The notes beneath the pieces are model-generated. The model was not told the origin of the DNA and ran no database searches. It saw only the letters and a list, made by a program, of their open reading frames with translations. From Litomosoides sigmodontis (Eukaryota; Nematoda; Chromadorea; Rhabditida; Onchocercidae): a DNA stretch of 64,000 bases. Below, in pieces: positions 22,313-40,400 of this stretch. Positions within the stretch are counted from its first letter, which is position 1, and the number at the start of each line of letters is the position of its first letter. The stretch lies in contig OY718803.1 in NCBI GenBank assembly GCA_963070105.1, forward strand, positions 5,128,507 to 5,192,506, written 5' to 3'. Made by a program: the position numbers and the translations under genes.

Positions 22313-25300
22313 ATGCTTCGACACTTCGAAAGTACTAGTTTTCTGTCACAGGTAAACAGCTTGAGCCATTGATGATGCGCAGAGTGGGAGGTTACCTTAT
22401 CGTGTTTAAAACATTCACAAAGCTTCAATGAATTATAGACTTCAGTCAGCTGATGCTCATCCTTCCACCGTTATCAGTTATCGTGTAGTACCTGATTTAG
22501 GGCAACTTAGCCACAGACAGTTGTTAGCATAATGTAACCTTTACTTCTAAAGGTAATCCTTTTGCAATTCTAGAGATTTCATGAACTCACCGCTGATCCT
22601 GAAGATATCAGGATCTTGCGTGAATATTTTACTCGCCAATATCTGTAACTGTTAGCTTATTTGTAGTTTGGGCTACAAATAAGTTATCGCTGTACATATC
22701 ACACTGCGATAAGCTGTTATGCTTGAGGATGAGGACGAGTTGTCATTAACAAAAGAATTTAAAATAATTTTTTGCCTTCAGGAGAAGAGATATTCTAATA
22801 ACGGTGGGAAAATTTATCCTCTGCGAAGCAGCTCTGCTATTAACGTAACAAATTCAGTCGTGCAAAATACCCACGTCACCTTGCCTTTGTTGCTTTTCCT
22901 AAGTAAAGTGATATTGCGCTCAGAGAAGAAGCACATTTTCCCATTTTCTTTTATTGCATTTGCTGTTTGCGATCCATCGCCGAGACTGACTTCTGAGTTT
23001 TACGCTACGCCTTCACTTGGCACCGTTGCATCATTTACTTCAGTGCTCTTCGCTTTAGAATCTGAGAAGTGAGTGAGGTGCTGTTGTGGCTAACAGTAAA
23101 AGGCTGGGAGGAATTTGCTCATTGTTCTTACTCAGTAAAACTTTTACGGTTCACAAATGACTTTTCAGGGACTGCTCTCTTCAGAATATTTCCCAAGTTA
23201 ACAAGATTTGAAGACCGGAAGAGACAAAAAGGAATTTTTCCTTAGTTATAAAGTGTTCGTTGAAAATTTCAAGCGCCATCCTTCGTAAGAATGATTTTAT
23301 GAAAAAAAAAAGTATAAAATGAAATGAAACAAGAACAATTATTTCAATTTTTCACCAGCAATAATTTGTGAAACCGGAAATGGAAAAAGCGGTTCTTGTT
23401 GACATAAGTTTTTATCTCTTCTGTGACGTCAAAAAAAGAATGGTTTCGTAAAATTTCTGACCTGCAAAATGCTTGAAATTCGTCTTTTCAAATCTTTCTC
23501 CCAAAACTGAAAGTAAGTTTTGAGAGGAAAGAAGAGAAGAGATTGATGTACAGAGGAACTTTTATGTGAAGGTGAAGGTGTGTGGATAAACCTTTCACTC
23601 CGCATGATTGTGAAATTTTCACAGCTTGTCATTACTGTAGAACTGGTGAAATCGATCTCTAAGAAGTTCGTTCTTAGAACTCTGAACACTACGACACATT
23701 TTCTTTGGATCATCTCCCATTAACAACTCAGTTTTGATCTAAAATTGTGAAAGTCAATGTTGGAAAATTTTGGACCTGATTTATTTGCTTAGTAGTGTAT
23801 CATTTGTTTACCTTTCACAAATAAGGAAATTTTCTCTCCGTCGTGTGAACTCCTTCTTTTCCGTTTTCAAAATTTCATTGCTAGTTGTTTTATGATTTCC
23901 TGGAAAGCAATTTATCAATTCAGAGGCAATTGGACATATCTTCATTAGTTGACGACGGATAAATCTATCACCAAATTTTTTTTTCAAATTCATCTGAAGG
24001 ACCGAATTTTTAGGAATTCTGACTTTAAATGAACAAGTTCCAAAGAGTTCAATTTTTATAGATCTGCCTTTTACTCTCTTCTTTATATTATTCCAGCCGC
24101 ACGTTTGAACAAACATATTTTCGAAGGATTTTAATTTTCTGGTAACAAACGATTCGCTGTGATTTAGAGCAACTGAAGGTCACCGGTTCAGAATTTACTC
24201 AATTTTATTCGAAAGAGCGAAAAAATAGCAATTCGATTCAGTTCTTTTTGTAATGAAAGAGTAGTGTTAAAATATTAAGCCTTCTTGTATTTCAATATCT
24301 GTCATTCTGGTCTTCCACTTTCATCTGAATCGGGAAACGTGATTTCTTGTTTTGTGAATCCTTAGTTTTCAGGAAACAAATGATCGCTCGATCCTGAATT
24401 TATACATCGCTATTCCGATGTCCACTCTCTTCTGACCAATTCAATGCTGCACAATCCGGTATCACGTGACTTCAAATTAATGATCTGTTGGAATGTGCCT
24501 CTTCACACTCTGTAGAATTTCTACAAATTGAGCAATTACTTGGATAATTTGTACTAACTCAACTAATCTCAAATTCCTCGAGGTTTCAAGTCTTTGGAAA
24601 TTAAATTTATAAAATGAAGGTGGAATTAATTGAAATTTCCGCACCGAGTAAGTTCAAATGACGGGTTAACGTGGAAATTAACTTGGGTGGCAGGTAATTC
24701 CAATGTTTTCTAGCACATTGCCATGAATAACCTCATTATTTTTACTCACATATTTTCACCTCATAAAGTGGGCGATTTGTTTCGCCTTTGCAGGACGCGT
24801 TACATCATCGGAAACATTTCGGCAAATTTCCGTCATCACCTACAACTTCCAATTCCCTCAGCACGGTAAGTGGTGAACTGTTTGCAGGAGCGTTAAATTT
24901 AATTTTTAAATTTCATCCTTGCAAAATGAGGAGTTTTTCGTCCAAATTTATATGAAGATTTTACTAATTCTCAGATGAAACTTTCCTTAAAACATTTGGC
25001 GAAATAGATATGAACTTCAGATGACCGAAGCACAAGGTCATCATCATCGAATTCGAAAACGTCATCGAGGTGAGATAGCGAATCCAGCGAATACTTTGGA
25101 TGGTTTAGTAGCTAAACGTGCTGATGACGTTGGAGCTAGGGATAGCCTCCATAATCGCTATTTGACCGAAGCTGAAGCAATCGAAGCTCCAACTGATGAT
25201 CAGGAAATGAAGATTTCTTTCTCGCCGCAACAATTTCGTGTGATGTGGATAAATCCAGAAATTAAATTTCCTTACTTCATTTTTCCAATGAGGTATACTC

Positions 25301-28300
25301 CTAATAACTATTACAGCGCATTGAAATGGATCCTGACGTGTCAACAAGGACCTGCTCCGTTTGTGGCTATCGCGGAAAGTGGGTTTCGGAAATGATCAGA
25401 CATAAGCGCGTACATACTAGCGAACGCCCATTTCGTTGTAAGTACTGCTCTCGGACAAGCAAATGGAAGGCTGACCTTGTTCGGCATGTTGCCAGTATGT
25501 TAAATTCGTTTCCTTTCTTGCAACTTAAGTCTAGCTACTACGTCTTCCCCGCGATCACTAACAAATATGGAGGGTTAGTTTGAACCATTTCTGCGCTTTT
25601 CCTGAGCAATTAACTCCTGAATTTTGAACTAAAAAACTGGATGTTTGCCAGAAATTTATGCAAATCGCATTTATGCAAATCGTTTAGGAAATATTTTTCA
25701 GTAAACTTTAGTAAAAAATATATAGAGAAGGAAGTGAAATTGCAATAACCTGTCTTCTTTGCAGAATCGCACGGAATACGAGTGGTTTCAAAGTACAGTC
25801 GAAGTAAAACATTTCATAATAGCACTTCAACACTGAATAGGACAGAATCACAGGAAGAGAAAGGACAGGTATCCATGGGCCATCCATCCTAAATTATTCC
25901 TTCAAGCACAAGTGCGAATGGAAACGTCAATTAAGCTGTTGCAGATGTCGACGATCGGCAAGGACGTTGGATTGCGCTGTCGAAAATCTAAGACAGTTCG
26001 GTTGCCGCTTATGTACAGATGTGTTATATGCATGTTTGAACAGGTTGGGTAGCTTGAGGAATCTTTCAAAGGTCAAACCTCATTCTCGTGACTTCCGGTT
26101 GATTTTAGGATTCAGTGCTTGTTTTAATGAGCCACTTGAAGAACGCGCACAATGCGCTGCCCTACGAATGCCATTCATGTGGTAGCTCGTTCATCGACGC
26201 TCACACCACCATGAAACATTTCACTGAAAAGACGGCATGCAGAAGAACTGATCTCAAAATTAACATTGCTCCACCGAATATCACAAGGAATAACTTTAGT
26301 AAGTTCATTATTATTATTATTATTATTATTATTCCCTTGTTCTGTTGTGAAGCTAAGAATGCTGCAACAAAGCTCTGAAATGTTTTCAAACCTTCTCAGA
26401 CGTGAAGCCATCACTTGCACTCCTTGATGAAGCTGCCAGACGAGCTGCTCAAGAATTATTTGGCAAAAGTTCGGCAATCACTTCAACTCTTCCCGCAACA
26501 TCATCTAGCAGATTTGAAGCAGAGGATCCAAGTACGGTCGATGATAGTGGAAATGGTATGCAAAAGATTATCACAGCTGAGATTTGCTGCTACCATACCA
26601 TCCGACAGGATGGATGATTGCTTACTTCAAGACTGTTGAGGAACATTCGCAAATATCTCTTTCTGTTGTCTCCGCACTTCATGCTTTTCAATTTTTTTAG
26701 ATATTAAAGATCTCAATTCGGTTGTGCGTGTGTAGTTTATTGCCAGTCGTTTGGCTTGTGTGGGAGTGTTACTTAAAGAATATCTTTTATCAATGATCCT
26801 CCGTGTGCATTGGTTGAGTTATTTCAGGTTTGAAACCGTTCCTCAACTTTTTTAGAAATAATCCATAATTGCGTATTTTGCAATTGGACTGCAAGGAAAA
26901 TGTGTGCAGTGGAAGAACACATGCGTATGCACATAATAAATCCGTCACTTCTAATGGAGCCGATCGACGAAATCGTTGCAAACTCCCCTGCGACTCAAAT
27001 GAAAGTTAGCACAAACAGCACCGCTATGGCGGAACAGGTACGCATACGTGATTTTTTAGACTTCAATTTTAATGGATATTTATTTTACTTCTTCATCGTA
27101 GCATAAATCTTCCAGGCACTGGCTATATCGAGATATTTCGATTTCAGAGCACTATTATCAGTGCTGAAGCAACAGGCTACCTTCGATTCAGTGGTAACTC
27201 ATTTATTCAGAAAAGATTTAAACCAGTCCTGGAATAATTTATAAGGGTGGAAGCGTCAAAATCAATGCCGGAAAATTTTGAAACTGTCAGAAATTCAACT
27301 GAAATTTGGCGATTTAATTTCCTGAGACAATCCAATCTAAGCAGCACTTATTTTGTTTACAGTAACAGTCGGTGACAAAAAAAGGATTTGTACTGAATTC
27401 ACAACTAGACTATTTAATTTAACTCAGCTATTTCGCACAAATCTCCTTACTTCACTGGGAGCTTCAAAAATTGGGCAACTTATTTCTCAGTAGCGGTAAT
27501 GCCTTTGATAAATAGCTTCCTGAAATCCAATCTTTACTTACGGATATGTTATTTAGAATATAATATGTATGCTGATGTTTGCCTTACATTTTTGTAATTT
27601 GCATTAAGTTGTGTTGTTGCCGAGGAAAAGTAGAGATAACAGCAAGTAGCGGTGGAGTTTTTTCGCCACTTACACATCGTTAGCAATTAGAAATTTTCTT
27701 TTACACTGCAACAAAGATCTGACAGCGATTTGAGTACTTATCTTAAAACTTTTTTCATTAAGCAAAAGTTCATAATCTCAACTTAAGGAGTAAAATTCGT
27801 ACTCAAATAGAAGGTGAAGTTACCTTCGATGGACCTAAATTGATTTTTGTAGAAGCTAAAATTTTACAGCTTCAGAAAGTTCATAACTACGATTTCAGCA
27901 TTCAATGCGAACTCTAACATCGATGCCGACGTTGCTATCGGAATGGCTATTACGTGGTCCTTCAGCTTTCAAACAGGTAGCTGCGATTCCGGAAGAGAAT
28001 ACACCAGTTGCACGCTTCACATCTTATTCAGGAGTTTACGACATCCAACAAAAAAAATCTACCCAGCAACTCAATTGCTTATTCCCAAATACCGCTGACG
28101 CCAATATTTCATGTAATTCAGTGACGTTGACTTCAAACTTTGATCCGGATGGTCGTTCGGACAACTTTTATCACGTAAATTCCATTTCGTGCGATGTACC
28201 AGAAGAGTCAAGCGTCAGTGTGAGCTCAACACCACCTAATCATCTCATTTCCGAGAGTGTTATCAAAGCTGTTCAATATTGTTGCAAGCGACACGACGCA

Positions 28301-28468
28301 TTGTTTTCGTCAATTCCTGTAACAGAAGACAAAATACAAAAATTGATTGGCCTTCCAGATTTACCGAAAGATGAAACGAGCCAGAGAAATCAGCCAGAAG
28401 TAGCTCACAGGCTGAACATGAGAAAAGAGGACGATGATTTTGTTGATGTTGTACAGCTTGATGGTTGA
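22313..28468 (+). CDS. C2H2 zinc-finger protein with five fingers (about 628 residues)
   Basis: Exons: 22313-22351 and 24794-24865 (both tentative), 25021-25239, 25317-25494, 25765-25868, 25945-26043, 26109-26298, 26400-26555, 26856-27037, 27116-27193 and 27899-28468 (TGA). All phases fit. Fingers: F1 'CSVCGYRGKWVSEMIRHKRV', F2 'CKYCSRTSKWKADLVRH' then KSH (split by the 25494/25765 intron), F3 'CVICMFEQDSVLVLMSH' (split by 26043/26109), F4 'CHSCGSSFIDAHTTMKHF', F5 'CVFCNWTARKMCAVEEHMRM' plus His. F1-F2 share a TSERPF linker close to the TGEKP consensus. This indicates a nuclear DNA-binding regulator; the target is unknown. The C-terminal 190 residues are Ser/Thr-rich with an acidic end. The ATG at 25021 directly follows an acceptor, so a trans-spliced start there is an alternative to the two upstream exons. 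The 2.4-kb intron 22352-24793 shows nothing else. Confidence 0.75.
26307..26333. repeat. (ATT)n microsatellite in an intron of the zinc-finger gene
   Basis: Nine ATT units nine bases inside the intron that follows exon 26109-26298. Confidence 0.95.
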
Positions 28469-28681
28469 GCCACTAACCTTCCAGTCTTTCGATATTCCAA
28501 AATAACGATTTGAACTTGTTGATGAGTCTTACAGGAAATGAAAGGAAACATGGCAAGTTCCTCATGAGCTTCTCTGACAATTGTTGGCATGTAGAATTTT
28601 CTTTCGGCTTCGGTTAAAACTTATAAAATGATTTGCGAAAGATTTACAAAGTCTGAAATGTTTTCCAGTGAACTTAACATG

Positions 28682-28716
<35 letters not shown>

Positions 28717-31700
28717 AAAGAAAATTGTCTTTCATCCACATTACTCGCTAGTATTATTCCCAAAAATTTTTTCTTCATTTTTCTGTTCCAACTCTCATAA
28801 TTAGTTTATTTGTTCGCTCTCTCCCTTCCTCCGTTTTTCATTGTTTGTTGATTTCTCTTTGTCATGAATTCTAGCAATGTCTAGTCTAGAAAGTACATTT
28901 CATCGTACAACTTCAACCGGAAAAATTCCAGTCAGTTTGGAAAAATATAGAACCTGAAAGTAAGATGTCGCAATGGACAAAATGGAAAAGTAAAGCAGAT
29001 AGTTGGCTATTACCATTTTTCAAATTTTTTAGGAAAAAATTCATTCTGCTTGATTTTGATCACCAAAATGTTTTGGCTTCCGTCGTACCTTAAGATCTGT
29101 TTCACTGCTTATAGCTTTGGCGCATACTCACGTCACGTCACGCAAAACGTACAATGACATGTGACGTTGTACTTCTTCCTCTCTTACACATTTACCCGTT
29201 CATTTATATTTGCTTTAATTTTATAAAATTTTACGTGCGATCATTTATTGAGAGATATCCTTGGATAAGAAAAAACCCACATGGGTCTTCCCTCGTCCAG
29301 TGGTTCAAGAATTTATATTAGAAGTAAGCAGTTGTTGCTGTCTGGTTCACTGCTGAAATGGAATTTAATAAGGTATTGCCTTGGGAGCCTCATTTTTCTC
29401 TGTATGTGAAAATCTACTGTAATTTCTTCCTTTTTTGTATAAACAGTTTGTTCTCCAAATAAATGATTCTCTGTCCCATAGCAATGAGCTTCTTTTGTTT
29501 ATTTTATTCAACAAAATTTCCCAATTTAATCGGCCATATTCGATCGGAATTTCCTCATCGGCAAAAATACAGGTACAGAGACAGATTATAATTAAATAAT
29601 GTTGATTTTTCAAATTTAGAGAACTTATTCCATCATGATTATTTGTCAAAAATTGTTTACTTTACGCTTTCAAATAATGGCAGTTAGAGTGACACTCGTC
29701 GACACATTCGTCACGACCGGAATCTTCAAATGAATTAATAAGCGAGAGGACGACAAAGGTGTCTTGCTTCTACTGGCAGTGTTTGAGAAGTGGATTTCGT
29801 TAACGAAAGCGCATTTAACGACTAAAGCCACGGCTGGACAGTTCCATCTTATGAGTATCAGAAACCATCAGTTTTATGGGTCCTCCGTTGTCGCTTTTTC
29901 CATGACACTAAAAAAACAAGAGAACGTACGGACCACCACAACGAGTACCGAAGTAGCCTCTGCAATAATTGATGGATTTGTAATTTCTTGTTCTTGCGCT
30001 TCCTTTAAGTGCAACACCATATACCTCAACAAGTTACAAATTTCTTACTTCACTGACTAACAAAATATCTGTTGTGCAGGTGTGACGTCTTCCTTTTTCT
30101 CCTTCCTTGCACTTTCATACGCCGCGTGGAGAAAGAATCCATAACGTAGTACTAATTAATTCGTGTTGGAAGTAAAAAATCTGTAGATGTAGATCTCAAT
30201 ACCAACATGTATTATAAATATTTGTGCAGGTTTTTGTGCTTGAACCTAGTATAACTGCGGCTCTCAGTATTACTATTTTGTGGTACTTTTACCGAGTGGT
30301 GTGCGGAAGTGCAGAATTAGGCTAGCTAGCCCTCATGGATTTGTGGTGGAATTATTCTCTTACGGATTCAAATACAAAGAGTTCAGTACATTTTGTGCGG
30401 TACAACCTTGACCAAACTGTTGGGGTGTGAATATTTGCACAAATCATAATGCCTTTATATACTTGTCTCTTTCCAAGTGGTATAACTCAAAAGATCTACT
30501 TCGTAGTCCTTAGCGACATATTTGTCTAGGTCATCAAATTCTGTGCCGTTCTGATTTCTTGATTTGCCTAAAATGATTTTACACTTTTCTTTTCTTGGGG
30601 GAAGTACGGAATTGCTCCGAACTGTCTGAAATATCCATTAATTTCTATAGAAACTAGCATAATTCCAGTAGAATATAGTTTTCGACTTTTATTCCCAAAT
30701 TTGTTATTTAAAGTATTAGAGATACCGTTGAGAGGCCTAAGAATGGATAATATCTCAACTGCTTAAATTTGATGATAACTCGTTGTAAGTAAGCTGGGGC
30801 AAATTTTTGTCTCTGTTTACTTTAAAATCGCTGAATGTTAACAGTAAAAGAAAATCTTTTTTGTCTTGTATGATAAGTTTGAATTGAACATAAAATTCAG
30901 GGTGTGCAGCAGGATCTTCTCGATTCTCTCATCTGTCAAGTGTAAAAATAAGCAAAAAACAAATTAGTTACTGTTCACAATTGGACATTTTTGCTCGGGT
31001 CCTTCTATTCAAAGTTTTTGATGATTTAATTAATTATTCGCCAACAAAAGTTACAAAATTGGTTTACTTATTTTTGTACATTCGCTATCATTTTTTAAAG
31101 TCTTTTCGATACTGGAAAGCAGGGGCTGTTGTGCCTAACTTGTGTTTTTATCTTCTTTTGAATACTAAAATTTTTAAATTTTGCTTATAGATAGTTGTAA
31201 ATAATATTTGCTGTGTGCGGAAGTTTTTCAAAGCAATTGTTTCTCTTATTTATGCTCTTTATGCATTAGCGGCTTGACAACTTTATGTAAAGTTTTAAAT
31301 CTTCTGTTTCAAAAGCGAACCGTTAAGTCAATACAAGCAGCATTTTACTATTTATGTTTTCTGCTGAATAAGTTCGTATTTTTGTCACCAAGTATGTGAA
31401 GGTTTTAAAATATTTTCGGTTAGTGAAGTGACATTAGAAAAATTAATATGATGAGTTTTTGTTCCAACTGCTACATAATATATGACGATTGTAAAGAAAT
31501 AGTATTAATTTTCTTCGTCATGAATTCGCTGTGGAATAATTGAATTTTGTATAAATTCGGTGTCCTTTTTTTCAGTGATCTCTCCAGTTCATCGTGATGG
31601 ATATCACTAACCACAATGAGGTTCTTGAAATTTGCTTTGTTTCATCCTAATTAGAATCGGTTCTCAACAGTGGTTACTTGTTTTTATGTCTGTGCTAATT

Positions 31701-31896
31701 GTTTTGATGCAATTGATTTATTAAAACCGTAAGTTTTTATACTATCTTGAATCTTGAAATATTTAAAATATTGCTTGACGACCAGCTGATTGAAGATATG
31801 CATCGCAATAGTCTATGTATGAATCCTAGACATTTTAATTTTACTTTTCATTTTTTTGCTTTGAAATTGCAGGAGTAGTTTTGAAGTAACCAATGA
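28469..31896. other. Intergenic, about 3.4 kb, no supported gene
   Basis: Lies between the zinc-finger gene and RSPRY1. Open frames such as 29365-29649 (-) and 29764-30060 (+) have no recognisable domain and no matching splice partners. A (CT)n run lies at 28685-28713. The stretch from about 29130 carries overlapping CGTCA/TGACG words (CRE-like half-sites) of unknown meaning. Confidence 0.55.
28685..28713. repeat. (CT)n microsatellite
   Basis: Uninterrupted CT dinucleotide run about 220 bp after the stop codon of the zinc-finger gene. Confidence 0.95.
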
Positions 31897-36368
<4,472 letters not shown>

Positions 36369-37456
36369 ATATTTTCATAATTGAAATCAATTTCAAAACT
36401 TGAATGCAAATATGTCTCGATTGACGAAAGCCTATTTTTTCTTACTCAGCAATTATTGTTATAACCTTATAAGCTTCATTTTACGAATCTACATCATATT
36501 GAATTGATGAAAGATATTAAAATATGGCACCTACAGTTCTTTGGAGAGCAAAAGATCGAAGTAGGGTACGGGAAAAGGAAGAAAATAACGTAGTTATTCA
36601 GTGTAAATCGCATAAGCGTTTTTCAAATGCATTTCAACAGTGTTCTGTTGATTCAAAAGCGTTCATGTATTGGTACTAGTGTATAGAGTACCGATTAATT
36701 CATTGCTATTTAAGCACAATGCAGTTACTCTCTGCGGAAACTGTACAGGTAACATTTGCAATTTTGAAATCTGAGTATTTAGATTCGATAGGAAATCACT
36801 AGAAATATCTCGTATGTTATCTTATTTGTGAAACTAGAAAATTTTGAAATGATGCTACAAATACTTAGTGTTTCGATGTTTGCTGTTGTATACATTATAC
36901 TTTCATACAGGTTGGATTAAAACAGGATGGCTAAGTAATCAATTTCCTTTTTTTGAAGTGGTATACTTGATTACACGTTATTTAGAAATGATTCACCTCT
37001 TAAGTTCAAATAGTGTTGGACAGCATGTTTGGATCTGTGCTGTTTCTAAAGTGTGACACTTATACTGGCATCATTCGTTTTGAAGGTCGCGCGTTTATCG
37101 AAGATTAATTTTCAAAATTTGTTCTTACTTTTTGTCAATAAATTCTTTTATTACTACCATCTTGTTTTGTGTTAAAACCAAGGCTAATCATTCCCAATTT
37201 TTCTCTGAATGAAATAGTAAATTTAAATTTGAGGGTAAGTGACATGCCTTTGGTAGATTAAGAATAGTTCGGTTTTTAGTGAAGAAGCAACGAAGTGAAA
37301 TTTTTTGACATTCTGGTTTAGCTTTATTTCTCTTGAAGAATTCAATTTGCTCAAGGAGATTTCTGGACAAATATTCTGTGAAAGTTACTGGACGTTTCTT
37401 TATTTTTACCTTGAAAATGGTGGTATAGTTTTATTTTCACTTTCAAATTAAGGGAT
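36369..37456. other. Intergenic between RSPRY1 and GTF3C1
   Basis: About 1.1 kb of AT-rich DNA with no supported exon, RNA gene or repeat. It must contain the RSPRY1 3' UTR and the GTF3C1 promoter or trans-splice site. GTF3C1's ATG is preceded by an in-frame TAA (CAAATTAAGGGATATG context). Confidence 0.55.
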
Positions 37457-40400
37457 ATGGCTTCTACTACGAGGATCAACCGAAAGAGAAAAAGAGTCGA
37501 GCTTCTTGATGAAGTGGAAGCTAGCAATGTTCAAGGGGATGAGGTAGGTAGCTGAAGTGTTCAATGATATATCCAGTTCGATAACTGTTTCCTTATGATT
37601 TCCTTATCCCTATGTATAATTATATTTTTAGCGCTTCTAATATAAAATGAAAATGATTTGCAAAATCTATGTGTGACATTTCACGGAATGAATTGTTTTA
37701 GGAGATGCATGAAGCTGGTACCTCCAAAGCAGATCGCCGCCTTCCACACAATAGTAAGTTGATGAAATGATTCAGATTTTGAGGCGATTTATGCCTTTCA
37801 GTCAGGATATATTGTTCAGAGGTAGTGTGATTGAAAGGCTTTATGAATTTGATGGTTTGAGATTTGTTTGTTTTATAAAATCCGATATTCAGAAACTTCC
37901 TACCTCCCATACATGGAGAGCGAGTGGTCACCGTTGTTTTTATATCGTACTCCATTTGATCTGACACTGGCAGCAATACGGCAGTCTGGTTCCGAAGGTA
38001 TAGGACGATATGAAATTGGAAAAACGTATGGAATGAATACGACAACGAAAGCTGGGAATCGTCGAGTCTCAGCAAATATTGTGAATGGAATCAAATCATT
38101 TCCCGATCATTTTGGACAGTATCAAAAAATGGAAGGCAAAATTAGGTGTATAAAGTATGGTTTTTCTTCAGTTTTTCTGCGAAATAGTTTTTATTATGCA
38201 ATACCTAAAGCTTTTTTTCAGGTATTACTGGAAAGTAGCTGCTCATCCAGAGAGTTTTATTTACCTTTTCAAAAACTGGAAAGCGGTGGTCGGTGATGAC
38301 TGTCCATTTAGGATTGGCGAAGTTTTGAAGTTCCCCAATACTAATTTAAGTATGCTTTTGCAGTGAACTTGTTTTACATTAGAGTAATATCCAAAATTAG
38401 TTTTTCAAAACATATTTATAACTTTCATCAATTTAAATTTTAATAGCGCTTTCGATCCAGGTACCCTGCGAATGAGTGATGTTTCATTGCGACGATTAAT
38501 AGATATAATGAAAGTTCTGAAGAAATATCGCGTTATTGTTACAATTCATCACTTTCTGAAAATTATCACCGATATGGAAGTTGAATATGGTCTCCGCTAT
38601 CAGGTATTTTGCACCGTGATTACTAAAGAAAGTGGTTTTGTTCCTCCTCCGGAAACGAATGCAATGAATGCAGTTTATGTTTGGTAATGCTTCAGTTTTA
38701 TCTTCAAAAAAAAAGGTTGAAATCATTGACACAGTTGCATAGTTTTTTTCAAAGTTGATTTCTTCTCTCATTTAGATTGACAAGAAGTCCTTGTTGAAGT
38801 GCTTAAAAGCGCTTGAAAAGAAAGGCTATCTACATATGTTCCAAACCGTTGTTGTTGAAGAATTCCGATCGAATAAAGTAAATTTTTATTCCGTTAGTAA
38901 TATCGTTTATGAATAATGCAAATATCAATGTTGTCAGTTCTTGTGAATATCTTCACCGAAGTTGGGTTCAATAGTGGTTGATACAGTCACCTTTGATCAA
39001 TCCATCATTGATTTTTTTACAAAATTTTATTAAAATATAGTCCAATTGCAGATTTTGGTTATTACCGAAAGTGACATAGCTGAAGCGTCACATCCCGAAG
39101 TGGAAGCAGCTATTCGCATAACTATCAACGAATATAATGAAAGGGGACGTGTATTCCCACATGGACAGTTAAGGTTTGTTGTAATTAGAAGAAAGAATGC
39201 ATAAATTTTATGGATTCACTGCTTTATGGAATCTGGTGTTTCATTTGCCATTACATTATTTGCTAACGCAATTTTTTCATGTTTCTGGCCCTTATTCCCA
39301 AAAAAAGTGAAATTGAGTTTGAAGTTTCGGGTAAAAGTTCATGAACAGTAAATGCATTTCCAAATCTTATTTTGACGTTGAACTGCCTTAGTGCAAATAA
39401 TTTTTCCTAATTGGTTGTTATACATCTGTTTATAACATAATATCAAAATTCATAAGTTTAATTTGCAGACACAGTCGTAAAAAATTAGAAACAAGTGATG
39501 ACAAATCACTTGATTTTACTCCGGAAGATATTGTAAGTTTCTATCTCATATTTATTAATAAAGCAAGTAGCATAGCAATACTTCTATTTTTATGTACGAA
39601 ATTTGCAGGTTATGCAAAAGGAAGTGGATGAAATAGGCCAAAAGTAGCGTCTACTCTTATGAAAAGTATTAATGATTCTCATAGTTTAATAAGTTGCAGG
39701 AAATGCTTGAAAATGATAGTTTGAATGAAATGACGATTGATAAAAGAATGGCGATGTTTCGATTGCAAATGATGCGACGCTTATCCATAATTTTTCCTGA
39801 GCAGCAATCCCATGTACGAAATTTGATGATCATATATTTCTTTTGTTGGTAACACATATAGTGATGATAGCGTTTTTAGTGCTTTAGCAAATGATCTTTT
39901 TTTCGGCTTTTTATAATTATGTTTTCATAGTTTAAGTGATTCTTTGAAAGAATAACTTATGTGACTATTTGTGGACTTGCAAGGTAATTTGTTTGTAATT
40001 TTGTTCGAAAATAGAATTCTAGCTATTAGAAACAATTATGAAGAGGGGACCTGTGATAATCGATTCTGTACATCGGTTGGATTATCATGAAAACGAAAAG
40101 TCTTTAAAACTTTTAAAGTACCTTGATCTAACATTGAATTAAAAGTCCGATTGCGGATGATAGCTTTTTATAGAATCGTTGGTTTTTATAGTTATGGAAC
40201 ATTTATTTTAAATATATTTTCTGTTGATTGTGGTGCTAACAGTGGGGTTTTTTCATATAAGGTGCAAAAGTCGTAAGTTTAGCTGGACTGATCACTTTTT
40301 TGATGATACAGTTTTTTAGGAGGAAACTTTTGATCTCCTTTAGTAGTTTTTTAAATATATATTTTTACTGACGCTAATATTAATAGTTTCATTATTTCGA

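Noticed and set aside
23429..24116. Minus-strand frames of 94 and 102 codons
   Set aside because: Basic/Phe-rich low-information sequence inside a long intron; no acceptor-donor chain.
29120..29170. Cluster of CGTCA/TGACG words suggesting CREB-type sites
   Set aside because: Overlapping short palindromic words far (2.7 kb) from any start codon; not enough to call a regulatory element.
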